Made by a program: the position numbers and the translations under genes. The notes beneath the pieces are model-generated. The model saw only the letters and a program-made list of their open reading frames with translations. It ran no database searches and was not told the DNA's origin. Shown here piece by piece: positions 17,373 to 26,894 of a stretch of DNA of 62,288 nt (the first letter of the stretch is position 1; every line of letters begins with the position of its first letter). Origin of the DNA: Acidobacteriota bacterium (lineage in GTDB: Bacteria; Acidobacteriota; Terriglobia; Bryobacterales; Bryobacteraceae); contig JACOSH010000059.1 of NCBI GenBank assembly GCA_016178945.1, forward strand, positions 1-62,288, read 5' to 3'.

Positions 17373-18283
17373 CCGGACTGGGCTTCTCCCAAACCGGAGC
17401 GCCTCCCAAACAAACCTATACCTACAAGACCGCCGGCGATCTGGCCATTGAGGCTGACGTCTACCGCCTCGATGGAGAGGCCGTGCGGCCGGTCATCTTC
17501 TGGATTCACGGCGGCGCGCTGATCGCCGGACACCGCGGCAATCTCCGCAACGACCAGTTGCGCCGCTACGTCGACGCCGGCTATGTGGTGGTCTCCATCG
17601 ACTACCGGCTGGCGCCGGAAACCAGGATCGACGGGATTCTCGACGACGTCCGCGACGCCTACCAGTGGGTGCGCCGCGAGGGTCCCAAGCTGTTTCACGC
17701 GGATCCGGAGCGCGTCGCCGTGGTGGGCCACTCCGCCGGCGGCTACCTCACGCTGACCTGCGGCTATCGCCTCACGCCGCGCCCGCGCGCGCTGGTCTCT
17801 TTCTACGGCTACGGCGAGATCGACGCCCCCTGGTACAGCCGTCCCGATCCGTTCTATTCCCAGCAGCCGGCCGTGCCCAAGGAGGAAGCCTACGCGTCGG
17901 TCGGCAAGACGGAGCTTTCCGGCGCGCCGGGCCGCAACCAGCGCTTCCGCTTCTATCTGTACTGCCGCCAGCAGGGCCTATGGCCCAAGGAAGTGGCCGG
18001 CCGCGATCCCGACACAGAGCCCCGCGCTTTCGATCCCTTCTGTCCGGCGCGTAACGTGACCCGCGACTTCCCGCCCACCCTGCTGCTGCACGGGGATAAG
18101 GACACCGACGTGCCCTTCCAGCAGTCCGAGCAGATGGCGGAGTTGTTCGAGAAGCACGGCGTGGAGCACGAATTCATTCGCATCCCCGGCGGGCCGCACG
18201 GCTTCGATTCCCGCATAAGCGATCCCCAGGTTGGCGAAGCCTTCGAGCGCGTCCTGGCCTTCATGGCCCGGCATCTCAAATGA
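17339..18283 (+). CDS. Exported alpha/beta hydrolase (esterase/lipase-like)
   Basis: 314 residues starting within the end of mqnA (34-base overlap). A signal peptide is present (MRNASLLVVLVAGLGFSQTG). The oxyanion motif HGGA (57-60) in VIFWIHGGALIAGHRG, nucleophile S132 in VAVVGHSAGGYLTLT, acid in LLHGDKDTDVPF and the His in IPGGPHGFDS define an alpha/beta hydrolase of the BD-FAE/esterase type. The substrate is unknown. The stop overlaps the tag start by four bases, so mqnA, this gene and tag may share one transcript. Confidence 0.88.
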   Translation: MRNASLLVVLVAGLGFSQTGAPPKQTYTYKTAGDLAIEADVYRLDGEAVRPVIFWIHGGALIAGHRGNLRNDQLRRYVDAGYVVVSIDYRLAPETRIDGILDDVRDAYQWVRREGPKLFHADPERVAVVGHSAGGYLTLTCGYRLTPRPRALVSFYGYGEIDAPWYSRPDPFYSQQPAVPKEEAYASVGKTELSGAPGRNQRFRFYLYCRQQGLWPKEVAGRDPDTEPRAFDPFCPARNVTRDFPPTLLLHGDKDTDVPFQQSEQMAELFEKHGVEHEFIRIPGGPHGFDSRISDPQVGEAFERVLAFMARHLK

Positions 18284-18870
18284 TCACGCGCTGTCCCTGG
18301 GCGGGCGGCGATCCGCTGTACCTTGCCTATCATGACCGCGAATGGGGCGTGCCGTTGCACGACAGCCGCGCCCTGTTCGAGCTGCTGATGCTGGAGGGCG
18401 CACAGGCCGGGCTGAGCTGGATTACCATCCTGCGCAAGCGCGACCACTATCGTGAGGTCTTCGACCATTTCGATCCGGCCCGGATCGCCCGCTACAATCG
18501 GCGGAAAATCGAAGCCCTGCTGAAGGACCCGGGCATCGTCCGCAATCGCGCCAAGGTCGAAGGAACCGTGCGCAGCGCCCAGGCATATCTGGTAATCCCC
18601 GACTTCGACCGCTATGTCTGGCAATTCACCGGCGGCCGCGTTATCCAGAATCGGTGGGGGAACCCGGGCCAGGTCCCGGCCGAAAGCCCCGAATCCAGCG
18701 CCTTGAGCGAGGATCTCAAGCGCCGGGGCTTCGCCTTCTGCGGGCCTACCATCTGCTACGCCTTCATGCAGGCCGCCGGCTTGGTGAACGACCACCTCGT
18801 GGACTGCTTTCGCTACCGGTCGCTGGCCCGGGACAGACGCTCGCGCAACTCCGCGGTCGCCCGCTTGTGA
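18280..18870 (+). CDS. tag: DNA-3-methyladenine glycosylase I
   Basis: 196 residues, normal for Tag, which excises 3-methyladenine from alkylated DNA. Zinc ligands are all seen: C5 (TRCPWAGGDP), H18 (YHDREWG), H172 and C176 ([11 protein letters not shown]). Catalytic E38 lies in MLEGAQAGLSWITIL. The start ATG overlaps the hydrolase stop. The last 58 bases overlap the HNH gene on the opposite strand; the overlapped residues lie past the zinc site and are dispensable in appearance. Confidence 0.96.
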   Translation: MITRCPWAGGDPLYLAYHDREWGVPLHDSRALFELLMLEGAQAGLSWITILRKRDHYREVFDHFDPARIARYNRRKIEALLKDPGIVRNRAKVEGTVRSAQAYLVIPDFDRYVWQFTGGRVIQNRWGNPGQVPAESPESSALSEDLKRRGFAFCGPTICYAFMQAAGLVNDHLVDCFRYRSLARDRRSRNSAVARL

Positions 18871-19301
18871 CAGCGCAGGCAGAGGGTCCGGAGATTCGCC
18901 AGATCGCACTCGCCGCCGCCCTCGGCCACGGGCACGATGTGATCGGCGTCCCACAGGCTTGACCGCCGCGGGTTCCGCACCCCCCAGGCGCGCAATGCGA
19001 CCATCCGCTTGTCTCGTCGCATGCGCCGGAGGTGATTCCACTCCGCCAGCGTGTCGACGCCGCAGGCCGCGCAAATGCCGCGATCCCGCTCCAGGACGCA
19101 TTCGCGCAGATAACCGGGATCGGTGCGCAAGCGCCACTCGTGGACGCAATACTCGGAGCAAAAAGTCAGGCGCCGCGGCGGAACTTCCAGGCCGCACCAG
19201 CGGCAGAGAACCCGCCCGTTAGGCCCCTTGGGCAGGTCCTCGCGCCCGGCGCGCCCGCCCTTCATGACGCGCCTCCGGCTCGCCGCCCAGGGCTCGATCA
19301 T
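18813..19301 (-). CDS. HNH endonuclease with N-terminal zinc-binding motif
   Basis: 162 residues from ATG 19301, which overlaps the cysE stop (ATGA); ATG 19265 is an alternative. A treble-clef-like module comes first ([31 protein letters not shown]), then [10 protein letters not shown] and the HNH core [39 protein letters not shown]. The two CxxC pairs and the D-H/N/H residues needed for metal binding and cleavage are kept. The closest recalled relatives are ZRANB3-like HNH nucleases. The target is unknown; there is no methylase nearby, so a restriction role has no support. Confidence 0.85.
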   Translation of the reverse strand: MIEPWAASRRRVMKGGRAGREDLPKGPNGRVLCRWCGLEVPPRRLTFCSEYCVHEWRLRTDPGYLRECVLERDRGICAACGVDTLAEWNHLRRMRRDKRMVALRAWGVRNPRRSSLWDADHIVPVAEGGGECDLANLRTLCLRCHKRATAELRERLSRASDR

Positions 19302-19954
19302 CCCTTGTGGCTGACTTCCAGACGCTCGGCCAGAACCTGCTGGAGCGCCCTTTCCAGCTCCAGCACCCGCCGGGTGAGATCTTCCATGGCCTGCCCCTCG
19401 GGATCGGGCAGCTTGCCATGTTCCAGGACGCCGCTCTCGGCGCGCGTCCGCACCACGCGGCCCGGAACGCCGACCACGGTGCTGTGGTCCGGGACCGGAT
19501 GAACCACCACCGAACCCGCCCCGATCTTGACGTGATCGCCGATCCGGATATTGCCCAGGATCTTGGCGCCGGTGCCGACCACCACGTGGTTGCCCAGGGT
19601 CGGGTGGCGCTTGCCCTTCTAATTGCCCGTGCCGCCCAGCGTCACGCCCTGGTACAACAGCACATTGTCGCCGATCTCGGTGGTCTCGCCGATCACCACG
19701 CCCATCCCGTGGTCGATGAAGAAACGCCGCCCGATCCGGGCGCCCGGGTGGATCTCGATGCCCGTGAACAACCGGCTGACCTGGGAGATCACCCGCGGCA
19801 ACAGGGGCACTCGCCACTTGTAAAGTTTGTGCGCAAACCGGTGCAGCAGGATGGCGTGAAAGCCCGGGTAGCACAGGAAGATTTCAACCACACTCTTGGC
19901 GGCAGGATCTTCCTGGAAGATGGTCTCGAACTGCTCCCGAATGGCTCCGAACAT
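19298..19954 (-). pseudogene. cysE: Serine O-acetyltransferase interrupted by an in-frame amber codon
   Basis: Residues 1-111 (from ATG 19954) and the region after the stop form one continuous frame of 218 residues apart from TAG at 19619-19621. The first half has the SAT start ([36 protein letters not shown]) and the hexapeptide repeats [20 protein letters not shown]. The second half resumes with [19 protein letters not shown]. At the break the usual GTGKEKGKRHPT reads GTGN-stop-KGKRHPT. A coiled-coil tail ([20 protein letters not shown]) follows. The enzyme makes O-acetylserine for cysteine synthesis. A truncated product would lack the active-site loop and trimer face; a second copy elsewhere or readthrough is possible. 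Confidence 0.85.
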
Positions 19955-19984
19955 GCCTGTAGCTACTATTGTATACCCGGGTGC

Positions 19985-22909
19985 TCAGAACGAATATCGC
20001 AGCGCGAACTGGACCTGGCGGTTGGTGCCGAAGCCGCCCAGCGCGCTGAGCGTGCCCAGGCTGCGCCCGAAGCTGACCGGCGCGCTCAGGTTCGAGCCGG
20101 GCAGTCCGAATTGCGGTGTGTTGAACGTGTTGAACATCTCGGCGCGAAACTGAACGCTGTGCCCCTCGCGCGCCTGGAAATTCTTGAAGACCGAGAAATC
20201 CCAGTTGAACGCCGGCGGCCCCTTCAGCGTATTACGGCCCAGATTGCCGAAGGTCCCGGTCGCGGGACGCCGGAACGCGGCGAGATTGATCTGGTTGTTG
20301 GGAATGTCGACGCTGGCGGGGCGAGGCGAAACCCCGGGCACGACGTCGGCGCGCGAGCTGGTGACGCCGATCAGCATCGAATCGCATCCGCAGACCACGT
20401 TGACCGACAGCCCCGTACGCATCACGGTGATGCCGTTCACCTGCCATCCTTTGCCCAGCCAACCGGGCAGAGCCGGAGGCGCCGGGAGTTGATAGGTGTA
20501 ATCGAACTCCAGGGCGTGGCGGGCGTCGAAGTCGGCGTTGCCGTAGGCGTCGCGCGGGTTGGTGTCGTCCTGCGCGGCGGTGCCGAAAGCGATACCTCCC
20601 TGGTCCAGCGTGTGCGCCCAGGTGTAGTTCAGGTTGACCGCCAGGCCGTGAGCGAAGCGCCGGCGGAAGCTCGCCTGGAACGAATGGTAGCTGGAGATCA
20701 GATCCACGCGCGTGAAGGTGATGTTTCCGAAGCTCGGATAAGGGCGCCGGCTCGTCCCGGCGATGAGGCGGTTCAGGTTCCTCCCGCCCAGCAGGTGGGT
20801 CCCTCGATTGCCGATGTAGGCGATCTGCACCAGATTCTGGCTGCCAAGCGGCTGTTGGACGACGAAGTTCCACTGCGCGGTGGAGGCGGTCTTCCAGTCC
20901 TTGGGCAGGCCGGTGAAGTTGGCCACCGCGGCGAAGGAGCCGATCTGCGGGAAAGGGAAGCCCACCAATCCCGGGACCTCCTGGCGCGTGATGGTGGCGG
21001 ATTGCTGCAACACGTTGTTGGGAACATTCTGCGCGATGGCCGCGTTGAGGGTTCCATGAAAGAGTCCAAAGCCGGTCCGGATCACGGTCTTGTTCGCTCC
21101 CAGCGGAGACCAGGCGATTCCTAACCGGGGCGCGAAGTTCGCCTTGGGGGCGTCCAGCAGTCGTGTGCCCCGCGGATCCAGACGGCCGGCCAGCGGGTCG
21201 AAATTGGCGATCACGCCGCTGGCCTCGCTGGGCGAGGTGTCGTACTGGTAGCGCAGTCCGGCGTTGATCGTCAGCACGCGGCTGGCCTGAATGTCATCCT
21301 GGACAAAGAAGTTGTCGTAGGTGTTGCGCATGCCGCGCCGCGGCTGGCCCAGCGTGCCGACCGAGAACGGACTGTTGATCGCGAAGTCGCCCAGGTTCTG
21401 GTAGGTGACACTGCGCTGGAAGTTGAGCGCCTTGTTGTCCTGGTTGCGGATGATCTGCGCGCCGAACTTCCACTGGTGGCTGCCCTGGACCCAGGAGACC
21501 GTGTCGAGGAACGTGAAGGAGTTGTTGGCCACCTGGAGGTCGAACAGTCCCGGGCCGACTCCCGCCGACCCGCTGCCCAGTCCGACAATCGGGAAGTTCA
21601 GGATCTCCTCGGTCTCGGCGGCGCGGGGATCGATGTGGACGCGGTTCACCGCGAACCCCGCCTCGTTCAACATCCGCGGAGAAAACACGCGCGTGTAGGT
21701 GAGCTTGACAAGCTGAAGCAGGCCAGGCGCGCTCTGCGCCTGCCCTCTGGCCACGCCGAAGAAGGTCTTGGTCAGCGAATCATTCACGTTGTAGCGCCCG
21801 CTGACGTTGTCCCTGTCCGAGACGCGGTAGTCGATCTTGACCGAGGCCGTATTCTCGGTGAGGGGATTCGACACGTTGCGCAGGTAGCGTCCCAGGCGAG
21901 GCTCCGCCGTCGAAATCTCGGCGTTGGGAAGCGGCAGCATGTCGAGCACCGGCTTCAACGCCGGCGCCACCGTGCGCCGGAACTCTTCGGTGGGGACAAA
22001 GGTGTTCTGGGTCACGCCCTGGCGCTGCCGGACACCCTCGTAATTGCCGAAGAAGAAGAGCTTGTCTTTCCGGATCGGCCCGCCCAGCGAGCCTCCGAAC
22101 TGGTTGAGGCGGAATGGCGGCTTGGCCCCGGTGTTGAAGTAATTGCGGGTGTCCAGCTTTTCGTTGCGGAAGTATTCGAACACGTTGCCGTGGAGGCGGT
22201 TGGTGCCGGACTTGGTGATAAGGTTGACCACGCCGCCCATGCCCTGGCCGAATTCGGCGGAAAAGGAGCTGGCGTAGACGCGGAATTCCTGGACCGAGTC
22301 GACGCTGGCGCGCGTGATGCGGCCCTTGCTCGATCCGTAGGTGTTGTCGAGGATGTCGAAATCCACGCGGCTGGCGTCGGCGCCGTCCAGCAGGAAACGC
22401 ACGCCGCCCTCGGAGCGGAACGTGCTTGCGCCGTTGATGCTTTGCTGCGTGGAGCCGCCCAGGAGCATGGCCCCGGGGATCACCGCCAGCAACTGCGTCA
22501 GGTTGCGCCCATTGAGTGGCAGCTCGTTGATCTGGTGGCGGGCGACCAGCCCGCCCAGGGTAGTGGAGGACGCTTCCACCAGCGGCGCTTCGCCGGTCAC
22601 GGTGACTTTCTCGGTGATCGCGCCCGGCTCCAGCACGATCTCCAGGCGCAGGCGGTCGGAAACGCGCAGCGCCAGGTCCTCGAGGGTCTTCGATTTGAAG
22701 CCGGCCGCGGACGCGGTAACGCGGTACGTCCCCACTGCCAGGACCGGCGCGACGAAGTTGCCGGAGGCGCCGGCCGTGAGTTTCCAGGAAGCGCCGGTGC
22801 CCTGGTTCTGGACCACCACGTTGGCGCCGGAGATCAGACCCCCACTGGAGTCCAGAACCGTGCCGAGGATGCTGCCGGTGTCCCAATGGCCGCGCGAGTG
22901 TGGCATCAT
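19985..22909 (-). CDS. TonB-dependent receptor with Cna-B domain, no signal peptide seen
   Basis: 974 residues from ATG 22909. An N-terminal carboxypeptidase-regulatory (Cna-B) domain (SILGTVLDSSGGLISGANVV, GTYRVTASAAGF) is followed by a plug (INELPLNGRNLTQLLAVIPG, MGGVVNLITKSGTNRLHGNV) and a 22-strand-like barrel ending in Phe (VQFALRYSF), as in Oar-like receptors. Such proteins sit in the outer membrane and import TonB-driven ligands. The N-terminus is only MMPHSRGHWDTG before the Cna-B domain, with no export signal and no ribosome site, so the 5' end appears lost. It probably cannot be exported as it stands. Confidence 0.85.
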   Translation of the reverse strand: MMPHSRGHWDTGSILGTVLDSSGGLISGANVVVQNQGTGASWKLTAGASGNFVAPVLAVGTYRVTASAAGFKSKTLEDLALRVSDRLRLEIVLEPGAITEKVTVTGEAPLVEASSTTLGGLVARHQINELPLNGRNLTQLLAVIPGAMLLGGSTQQSINGASTFRSEGGVRFLLDGADASRVDFDILDNTYGSSKGRITRASVDSVQEFRVYASSFSAEFGQGMGGVVNLITKSGTNRLHGNVFEYFRNEKLDTRNYFNTGAKPPFRLNQFGGSLGGPIRKDKLFFFGNYEGVRQRQGVTQNTFVPTEEFRRTVAPALKPVLDMLPLPNAEISTAEPRLGRYLRNVSNPLTENTASVKIDYRVSDRDNVSGRYNVNDSLTKTFFGVARGQAQSAPGLLQLVKLTYTRVFSPRMLNEAGFAVNRVHIDPRAAETEEILNFPIVGLGSGSAGVGPGLFDLQVANNSFTFLDTVSWVQGSHQWKFGAQIIRNQDNKALNFQRSVTYQNLGDFAINSPFSVGTLGQPRRGMRNTYDNFFVQDDIQASRVLTINAGLRYQYDTSPSEASGVIANFDPLAGRLDPRGTRLLDAPKANFAPRLGIAWSPLGANKTVIRTGFGLFHGTLNAAIAQNVPNNVLQQSATITRQEVPGLVGFPFPQIGSFAAVANFTGLPKDWKTASTAQWNFVVQQPLGSQNLVQIAYIGNRGTHLLGGRNLNRLIAGTSRRPYPSFGNITFTRVDLISSYHSFQASFRRRFAHGLAVNLNYTWAHTLDQGGIAFGTAAQDDTNPRDAYGNADFDARHALEFDYTYQLPAPPALPGWLGKGWQVNGITVMRTGLSVNVVCGCDSMLIGVTSSRADVVPGVSPRPASVDIPNNQINLAAFRRPATGTFGNLGRNTLKGPPAFNWDFSVFKNFQAREGHSVQFRAEMFNTFNTPQFGLPGSNLSAPVSFGRSLGTLSALGGFGTNRQVQFALRYSF

Positions 22910-22937
22910 TGATGAATCCGTTTTGACCGGAGAAACT

Positions 22938-23447
22938 ATGACAATCAGTGAAGCCTTGTTACCCGAGTTCGACCAGGAGATGGGCCACACCCGGCGGACT
23001 CTCGACCGGCTCCCCGACGACAAGCTCGGCTGGAAGCCCCACGAAAAATCGATGACGATGGGCCAGTTGGCGGTCCACATTGCCAGCATGCTGGATTGGG
23101 CCGTGACTACCCTTCAGCAGGACTCTTTCGACTATGCTCCGGAGGGCGCGCCGCCCTATCAGCCGCCTGTCGCCAACTCGCGGAACGAGGTTCTGGCGAT
23201 GTTTGACAAAGGTCTTGCCGCGTCGCGGGCGGCCCTGGCCGCGGTCAGCGACGAGCAGATGGGAAAGCCCTGGTCGCTGCTGGCGGGCGGAAAGACTATC
23301 TTCACCATGCCCCGGAGCGCCGTCCTCCGCAGCATGATCATGAACCACAATGTCCACCATCGCGCCCAGCTCGGCGTCTACCTGCGGCTCAACGATATTC
23401 CCGTGCCGGCCATCTACGGGCCGTCGGCCGACGAGGCAGGGGCGTAG
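22938..23447 (+). CDS. DinB-family protein
   Basis: 169 residues from ATG 22938 with GGAG upstream. It is a four-helix DinB/YfiT-like protein: FDQEMGHTRRTLDRLPDDKL, WKPHEKSMTMGQLAVHIASM, then SMIMNHNVHHRAQLGVYLRL. The three metal-binding histidines of the family are placed as H in AVHIAS and two in NHNVHHRAQ. DinB relatives include thiol transferases; the substrate is unknown. The gene diverges from the TonB receptor with only 28 bases between the starts, so its promoter must lie in the receptor gene. Confidence 0.85.
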   Translation: MTISEALLPEFDQEMGHTRRTLDRLPDDKLGWKPHEKSMTMGQLAVHIASMLDWAVTTLQQDSFDYAPEGAPPYQPPVANSRNEVLAMFDKGLAASRAALAAVSDEQMGKPWSLLAGGKTIFTMPRSAVLRSMIMNHNVHHRAQLGVYLRLNDIPVPAIYGPSADEAGA

Positions 23448-23463
23448 GCTCGCGGGCAATCGC

Positions 23464-25482
23464 CTAGTTCGCGACCGTGAACTTGATCTTCTGACTGGCG
23501 ACCGTGTCGCCGTTCACGACGCTCAACTCGAAGGAATCACCCGCCTTGGCCTTCGAGGTGTCGACGCGGCAGGAGAGTGAGTCCGCTTTCGGCGAGACCA
23601 CGGTTACGGAAATGGCGGCGCCGTCGGGAGCTTTTACCTGAGCCGTGGCCAGGTTGCTCCCTTTGATTGAGAACTCAAACGGCTTGTTGGCGGCGGGATT
23701 CTTGCCCTTGACCTCCTCCTTGGGCGAGTCCACCACCGGTTGCAGGCCCTTGATTTCGAACCCCGCGTCGACGGATTTACCACCGCGGGCGAGGCGCAGT
23801 TGGTATGTTTTTGGGGGCGTGTCCGTGGTGGAGGCGAGTCTGAACGTCAGAGTCTGTCCCGTGCCGTCAACCGCATCTCCGCTGCCGGAAGGTCTGCCGG
23901 GAGTGGGTTTCTTGGCATCGTCCCCCAGGGCTTCCACCTTGGCGTCTTTGAGGAACGCGCCCTTGACGGCGATCTGCTTCGATTCGCCCTGCTTCATCGC
24001 TGGCGGGCTAGGATTGGGCGTGTCGTCGGTGCTCTCGTCGGGCCTGGGCGCGGCGGCTGTCACGGCGAAGTCGAAATCCTGTTTGCCGGAGGGGGTTGCC
24101 ACGAAGAGCTTGAACGTCTTGACCGGGCAATCCCAGTCGGCGCTGACTTTGAAGTTCACTTGCGTGCCGTCGGCGTTGGGAGTGATTTCGCTGATCTTGA
24201 GCTTCGTGACGCCGGCTTCGAACGCCACCGCCGCTCCGCGCATGCCGGTGCCGATGAGGGCGATCGCCTTGTGCTGCACACCCTGGACGATGCCGAGTTC
24301 GCTCGATGGCTTGGCCACCGGAGGCGGGATCACGCCCGGTACGGGCGTGGAAACCACGCGGACGCGGTTGAGATAAGTGATCGTTCTGCCGACAATCACC
24401 AGTTCTCCCATCCGCCGCATCACGGTCTCGGGATTGAATTGGAGCCTATAGTTCAAGCGCTCGTTCGCCTGCGGGTTGTCTGCGCAGCCCTCCTTCTTCT
24501 CGCCGGAGCGGCATTCCACGATTTCCCGGCTCATAAACACCAGGATGCGCTGCGAGGTGTTATTGGGGATGATGACGCTGTCGCGCAGCGCCCGGTTGTC
24601 GAGGCTCTGCAGGTGGCGGATAGTCTTGTCGGCCCAGACCAGCTCGAGGCCCTTCTCAAACGGACCCGCGAACATCGCCGTCGCGCCATCCCAACGCGCC
24701 TTTGCGCCAGTGTAGAAAAAGAACGCCGAGCCGGCTGCCATTAAGGTGCCGATCGTCTTGACGGAGTTCACGATCAACGCGCGCCGCCCGACTTCCTGCT
24801 CCCGCACAAGCGTGCTCCGTCCCACGTTGTATGCGTCGCTCGGCAAGGGTGCGTCCAGCTTGTCCGAGGGAGGCTTGAAGCCGATGCTGGCAATCTGCAG
24901 GTCGTACCCGGCATTGTTGCCAATCACAACTTCAATGGCGAAGTAGCGCTTGGTGAACGCCCGGCCAAAGCTGTCGGACGTTGCCTTCTGGGGCAGCACC
25001 TTCCAGAGGATATCGGTCTGGTCGGCAAGACCAGGAGGCGTCGCACCCTTCTCAATTGCCGCGACGTTCAGCGTGAGCACGTCCACGGTGCATTTGGAAG
25101 TGCTCTTGCCGTCGGGACACCTCTGGCCCGCGTCAGGATCCTTGACCAGCGGGACGTTGAGATCGCCCATCTGCGCGTCCGCCGCCACGGAGAGCTTGAA
25201 GCGCAGGAAGCAGGTCGCGGCGCCGCCCAAATCCGTGGCCGCAATTCCGCTCACGCCGTCCAGATCGACGAGTACGCCTTTGAGCGGACCGTTGGGCTCC
25301 TGGCAGTCGCCCCTTGGCCGGACGACCACGTTGTAATCTTTCCCTCGAACCACCTGTCCCGGAAGGATCGAGTAGGTCGCGTTCTCCTTGGCTTTCGATT
25401 CAGCCGCGAACGCGGATAACACCACAAGGCCCTTCAGAACCGGGGCAAGGCGCCGCTTCGTCCACGCGAGACGAGCGCTCAT
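23464..25482 (-). CDS. Large exported protein of unknown function with Ig-like C-terminal repeats
   Basis: 672 residues, not recognised. The N-terminus has a basic stretch and a hydrophobic segment (RRLAPVLKGLVVLSAFAAES) consistent with export. A second hydrophobic segment lies near 241-260 (VKTIGTLMAAGSAFFFYTGA). Four cysteines at about 60, 91, 122 and 131 could form disulfides. From about 430 on there are three strand-rich units resembling IPT/Ig folds, each with a G-x-L-x-x-A-x-V-like strand (KGAFLKDAKVEALG, KGSNLATAQVKAPDG), separated by Pro/Asp-rich linkers. TAGTGT at 25490-25495 is seven bases before the ATG. No neighbour explains it. Confidence 0.7.
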   Translation of the reverse strand: MSARLAWTKRRLAPVLKGLVVLSAFAAESKAKENATYSILPGQVVRGKDYNVVVRPRGDCQEPNGPLKGVLVDLDGVSGIAATDLGGAATCFLRFKLSVAADAQMGDLNVPLVKDPDAGQRCPDGKSTSKCTVDVLTLNVAAIEKGATPPGLADQTDILWKVLPQKATSDSFGRAFTKRYFAIEVVIGNNAGYDLQIASIGFKPPSDKLDAPLPSDAYNVGRSTLVREQEVGRRALIVNSVKTIGTLMAAGSAFFFYTGAKARWDGATAMFAGPFEKGLELVWADKTIRHLQSLDNRALRDSVIIPNNTSQRILVFMSREIVECRSGEKKEGCADNPQANERLNYRLQFNPETVMRRMGELVIVGRTITYLNRVRVVSTPVPGVIPPPVAKPSSELGIVQGVQHKAIALIGTGMRGAAVAFEAGVTKLKISEITPNADGTQVNFKVSADWDCPVKTFKLFVATPSGKQDFDFAVTAAAPRPDESTDDTPNPSPPAMKQGESKQIAVKGAFLKDAKVEALGDDAKKPTPGRPSGSGDAVDGTGQTLTFRLASTTDTPPKTYQLRLARGGKSVDAGFEIKGLQPVVDSPKEEVKGKNPAANKPFEFSIKGSNLATAQVKAPDGAAISVTVVSPKADSLSCRVDTSKAKAGDSFELSVVNGDTVASQKIKFTVAN

Positions 25483-25583
25483 GGCCCTTACACTACCACC
25501 TGATAGACGGTAGAGTCAATGATTTATTGGACAAGTCTTCAGATACGGCCGGAAGCCCTCAGAATTACACGGCATTCCGCTCG

Positions 25584-26891
25584 CTACACAACTTCGGTGA
25601 GCTTCCGTCCGGCCGTGGGAAACTGGCCGATTCCCGCCTGGAGCGCCTCGTCGGCCAAGGTCAGGTACAGGTCGCCCAGCGTGCCGGTGGTCTTGGTGTG
25701 CAGGCCGGTCTTCATGCCTCCGGCGTGGCCCGCCGCGATCACGGCGAGGTTGTTGTTCTTGTGCGCGTTGGCCTCGGCATGCTCGTGGACGAACAGCAGG
25801 CAGGTGTGGTCGAGCAGGTTGCCGTCGCCCTCCGGGGTCGACTTCAGTTTTCCCACCAGGTAGGCGAACTCCTCGACGTGCCAGCGGCAGATATCGCGCA
25901 GGATGCGCATGCCGCGCGGCGTCTCCACCTGTCCGTGCGTGTACTCGTGGTGGCGCTGCGCGGTGTGCCCCAGCCACGGAAAGCGCGACAGCCCCTGGCA
26001 CTTGGTCAGCATATAGGAGGCCACGCGGGTCTGATGCGACGCCAGGGCGTGCACCAGCAGATCGCTTTGCAGCTTGGCGATGCGCGGATAATCGCGCAGA
26101 TCGAGAGCCTCGGCGGGACGCTCGACCGGCCGGCTGTACTCCGGCGGAAGGCTCGCAATCGAACGCTCCAGGTCGCGCACCGACGACAGGTATTCTTCCA
26201 GACGCTGCCGGTCGCCCGCGCCCAGCCGCGCCTTCACGGCCGCGGTGTCGTCGCGCACGGCATCCAGAATGCTCTTCTGGCGGTTGACCCAGGAGACCTC
26301 CTTGACGCCGAACAGCCGGTCGAACAACCGGTGCGGGATCATCTCCGGCGGCAGCGGGCGATCCCGGTCCGCCCAGCTCATGTTGCGCTGGATGCTCTCC
26401 CCGAACGACTCCTGCGACACCCCGATCTCCAGCGAACGGAAGCGGGAGTTCTCACCCAGCTTCCGCGCGATCGCCTGATCCAGGGACGGGCCGCCGGCGC
26501 CGCGCCCGGTGAACACCTGTCCGGACAGCAGCGCGCTCATCGAGGGATAGTGGCTGTTGCCCGGTCCGGGCAGCCGCGCCGCGGGGCTGTCCAGACCGGT
26601 GATGACGTGGATGTCCTTGCGGAAAGGCGCCAGCGGCTGCAGACAGGGCGTGAACTGGAACTCGGCGCCGGTCTCGGCGGGGACCCAGTACTTCTCCGGG
26701 ATACCGTTGCCATTGAACCAGAAGACGAAGCGCGACTCGATCGCGCCGCCGCGCTTGGAGGCCGCGGCGTAGGCCGTGCCGTTCGAGTCGAACATGGCAT
26801 CGAGCGCGGGCAATCCAATGCGGATCAGGCTGCCGCCTACTCCCAGGCCCCCCAGGAACGTGCGCCGCGAGAGCGCGGTGGATGCCGGCAT
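25584..26891 (-). CDS. DUF1552 exported protein
   Basis: 435 residues with a Tat-like start ([20 protein letters not shown]). The DUF1552 pattern is clear: [19 protein letters not shown], then [43 protein letters not shown] and the C-terminal [30 protein letters not shown]. Ribosome site GGAGG precedes the ATG. It starts three bases after the end of the DUF1592-class gene, the standard pairing for this family. The pair is widespread in Acidobacteria, Planctomycetes and Verrucomicrobia; its function is unknown, though the cytochrome partner suggests a redox or extracellular degradative role. Confidence 0.88.
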   Translation of the reverse strand: MPASTALSRRTFLGGLGVGGSLIRIGLPALDAMFDSNGTAYAAASKRGGAIESRFVFWFNGNGIPEKYWVPAETGAEFQFTPCLQPLAPFRKDIHVITGLDSPAARLPGPGNSHYPSMSALLSGQVFTGRGAGGPSLDQAIARKLGENSRFRSLEIGVSQESFGESIQRNMSWADRDRPLPPEMIPHRLFDRLFGVKEVSWVNRQKSILDAVRDDTAAVKARLGAGDRQRLEEYLSSVRDLERSIASLPPEYSRPVERPAEALDLRDYPRIAKLQSDLLVHALASHQTRVASYMLTKCQGLSRFPWLGHTAQRHHEYTHGQVETPRGMRILRDICRWHVEEFAYLVGKLKSTPEGDGNLLDHTCLLFVHEHAEANAHKNNNLAVIAAGHAGGMKTGLHTKTTGTLGDLYLTLADEALQAGIGQFPTAGRKLTEVV

Positions 26892-26894
26892 ATT

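Noticed and set aside
18813-19301. Restriction-modification system around the HNH gene
   Set aside because: No methylase or specificity gene is present; neighbours are cysE and tag.
19619-19621. Amber codon as reassigned sense codon
   Set aside because: TAG ends several ordinary genes in the window (for example at 3469, 36377 and 38527), so general reassignment is not supported.
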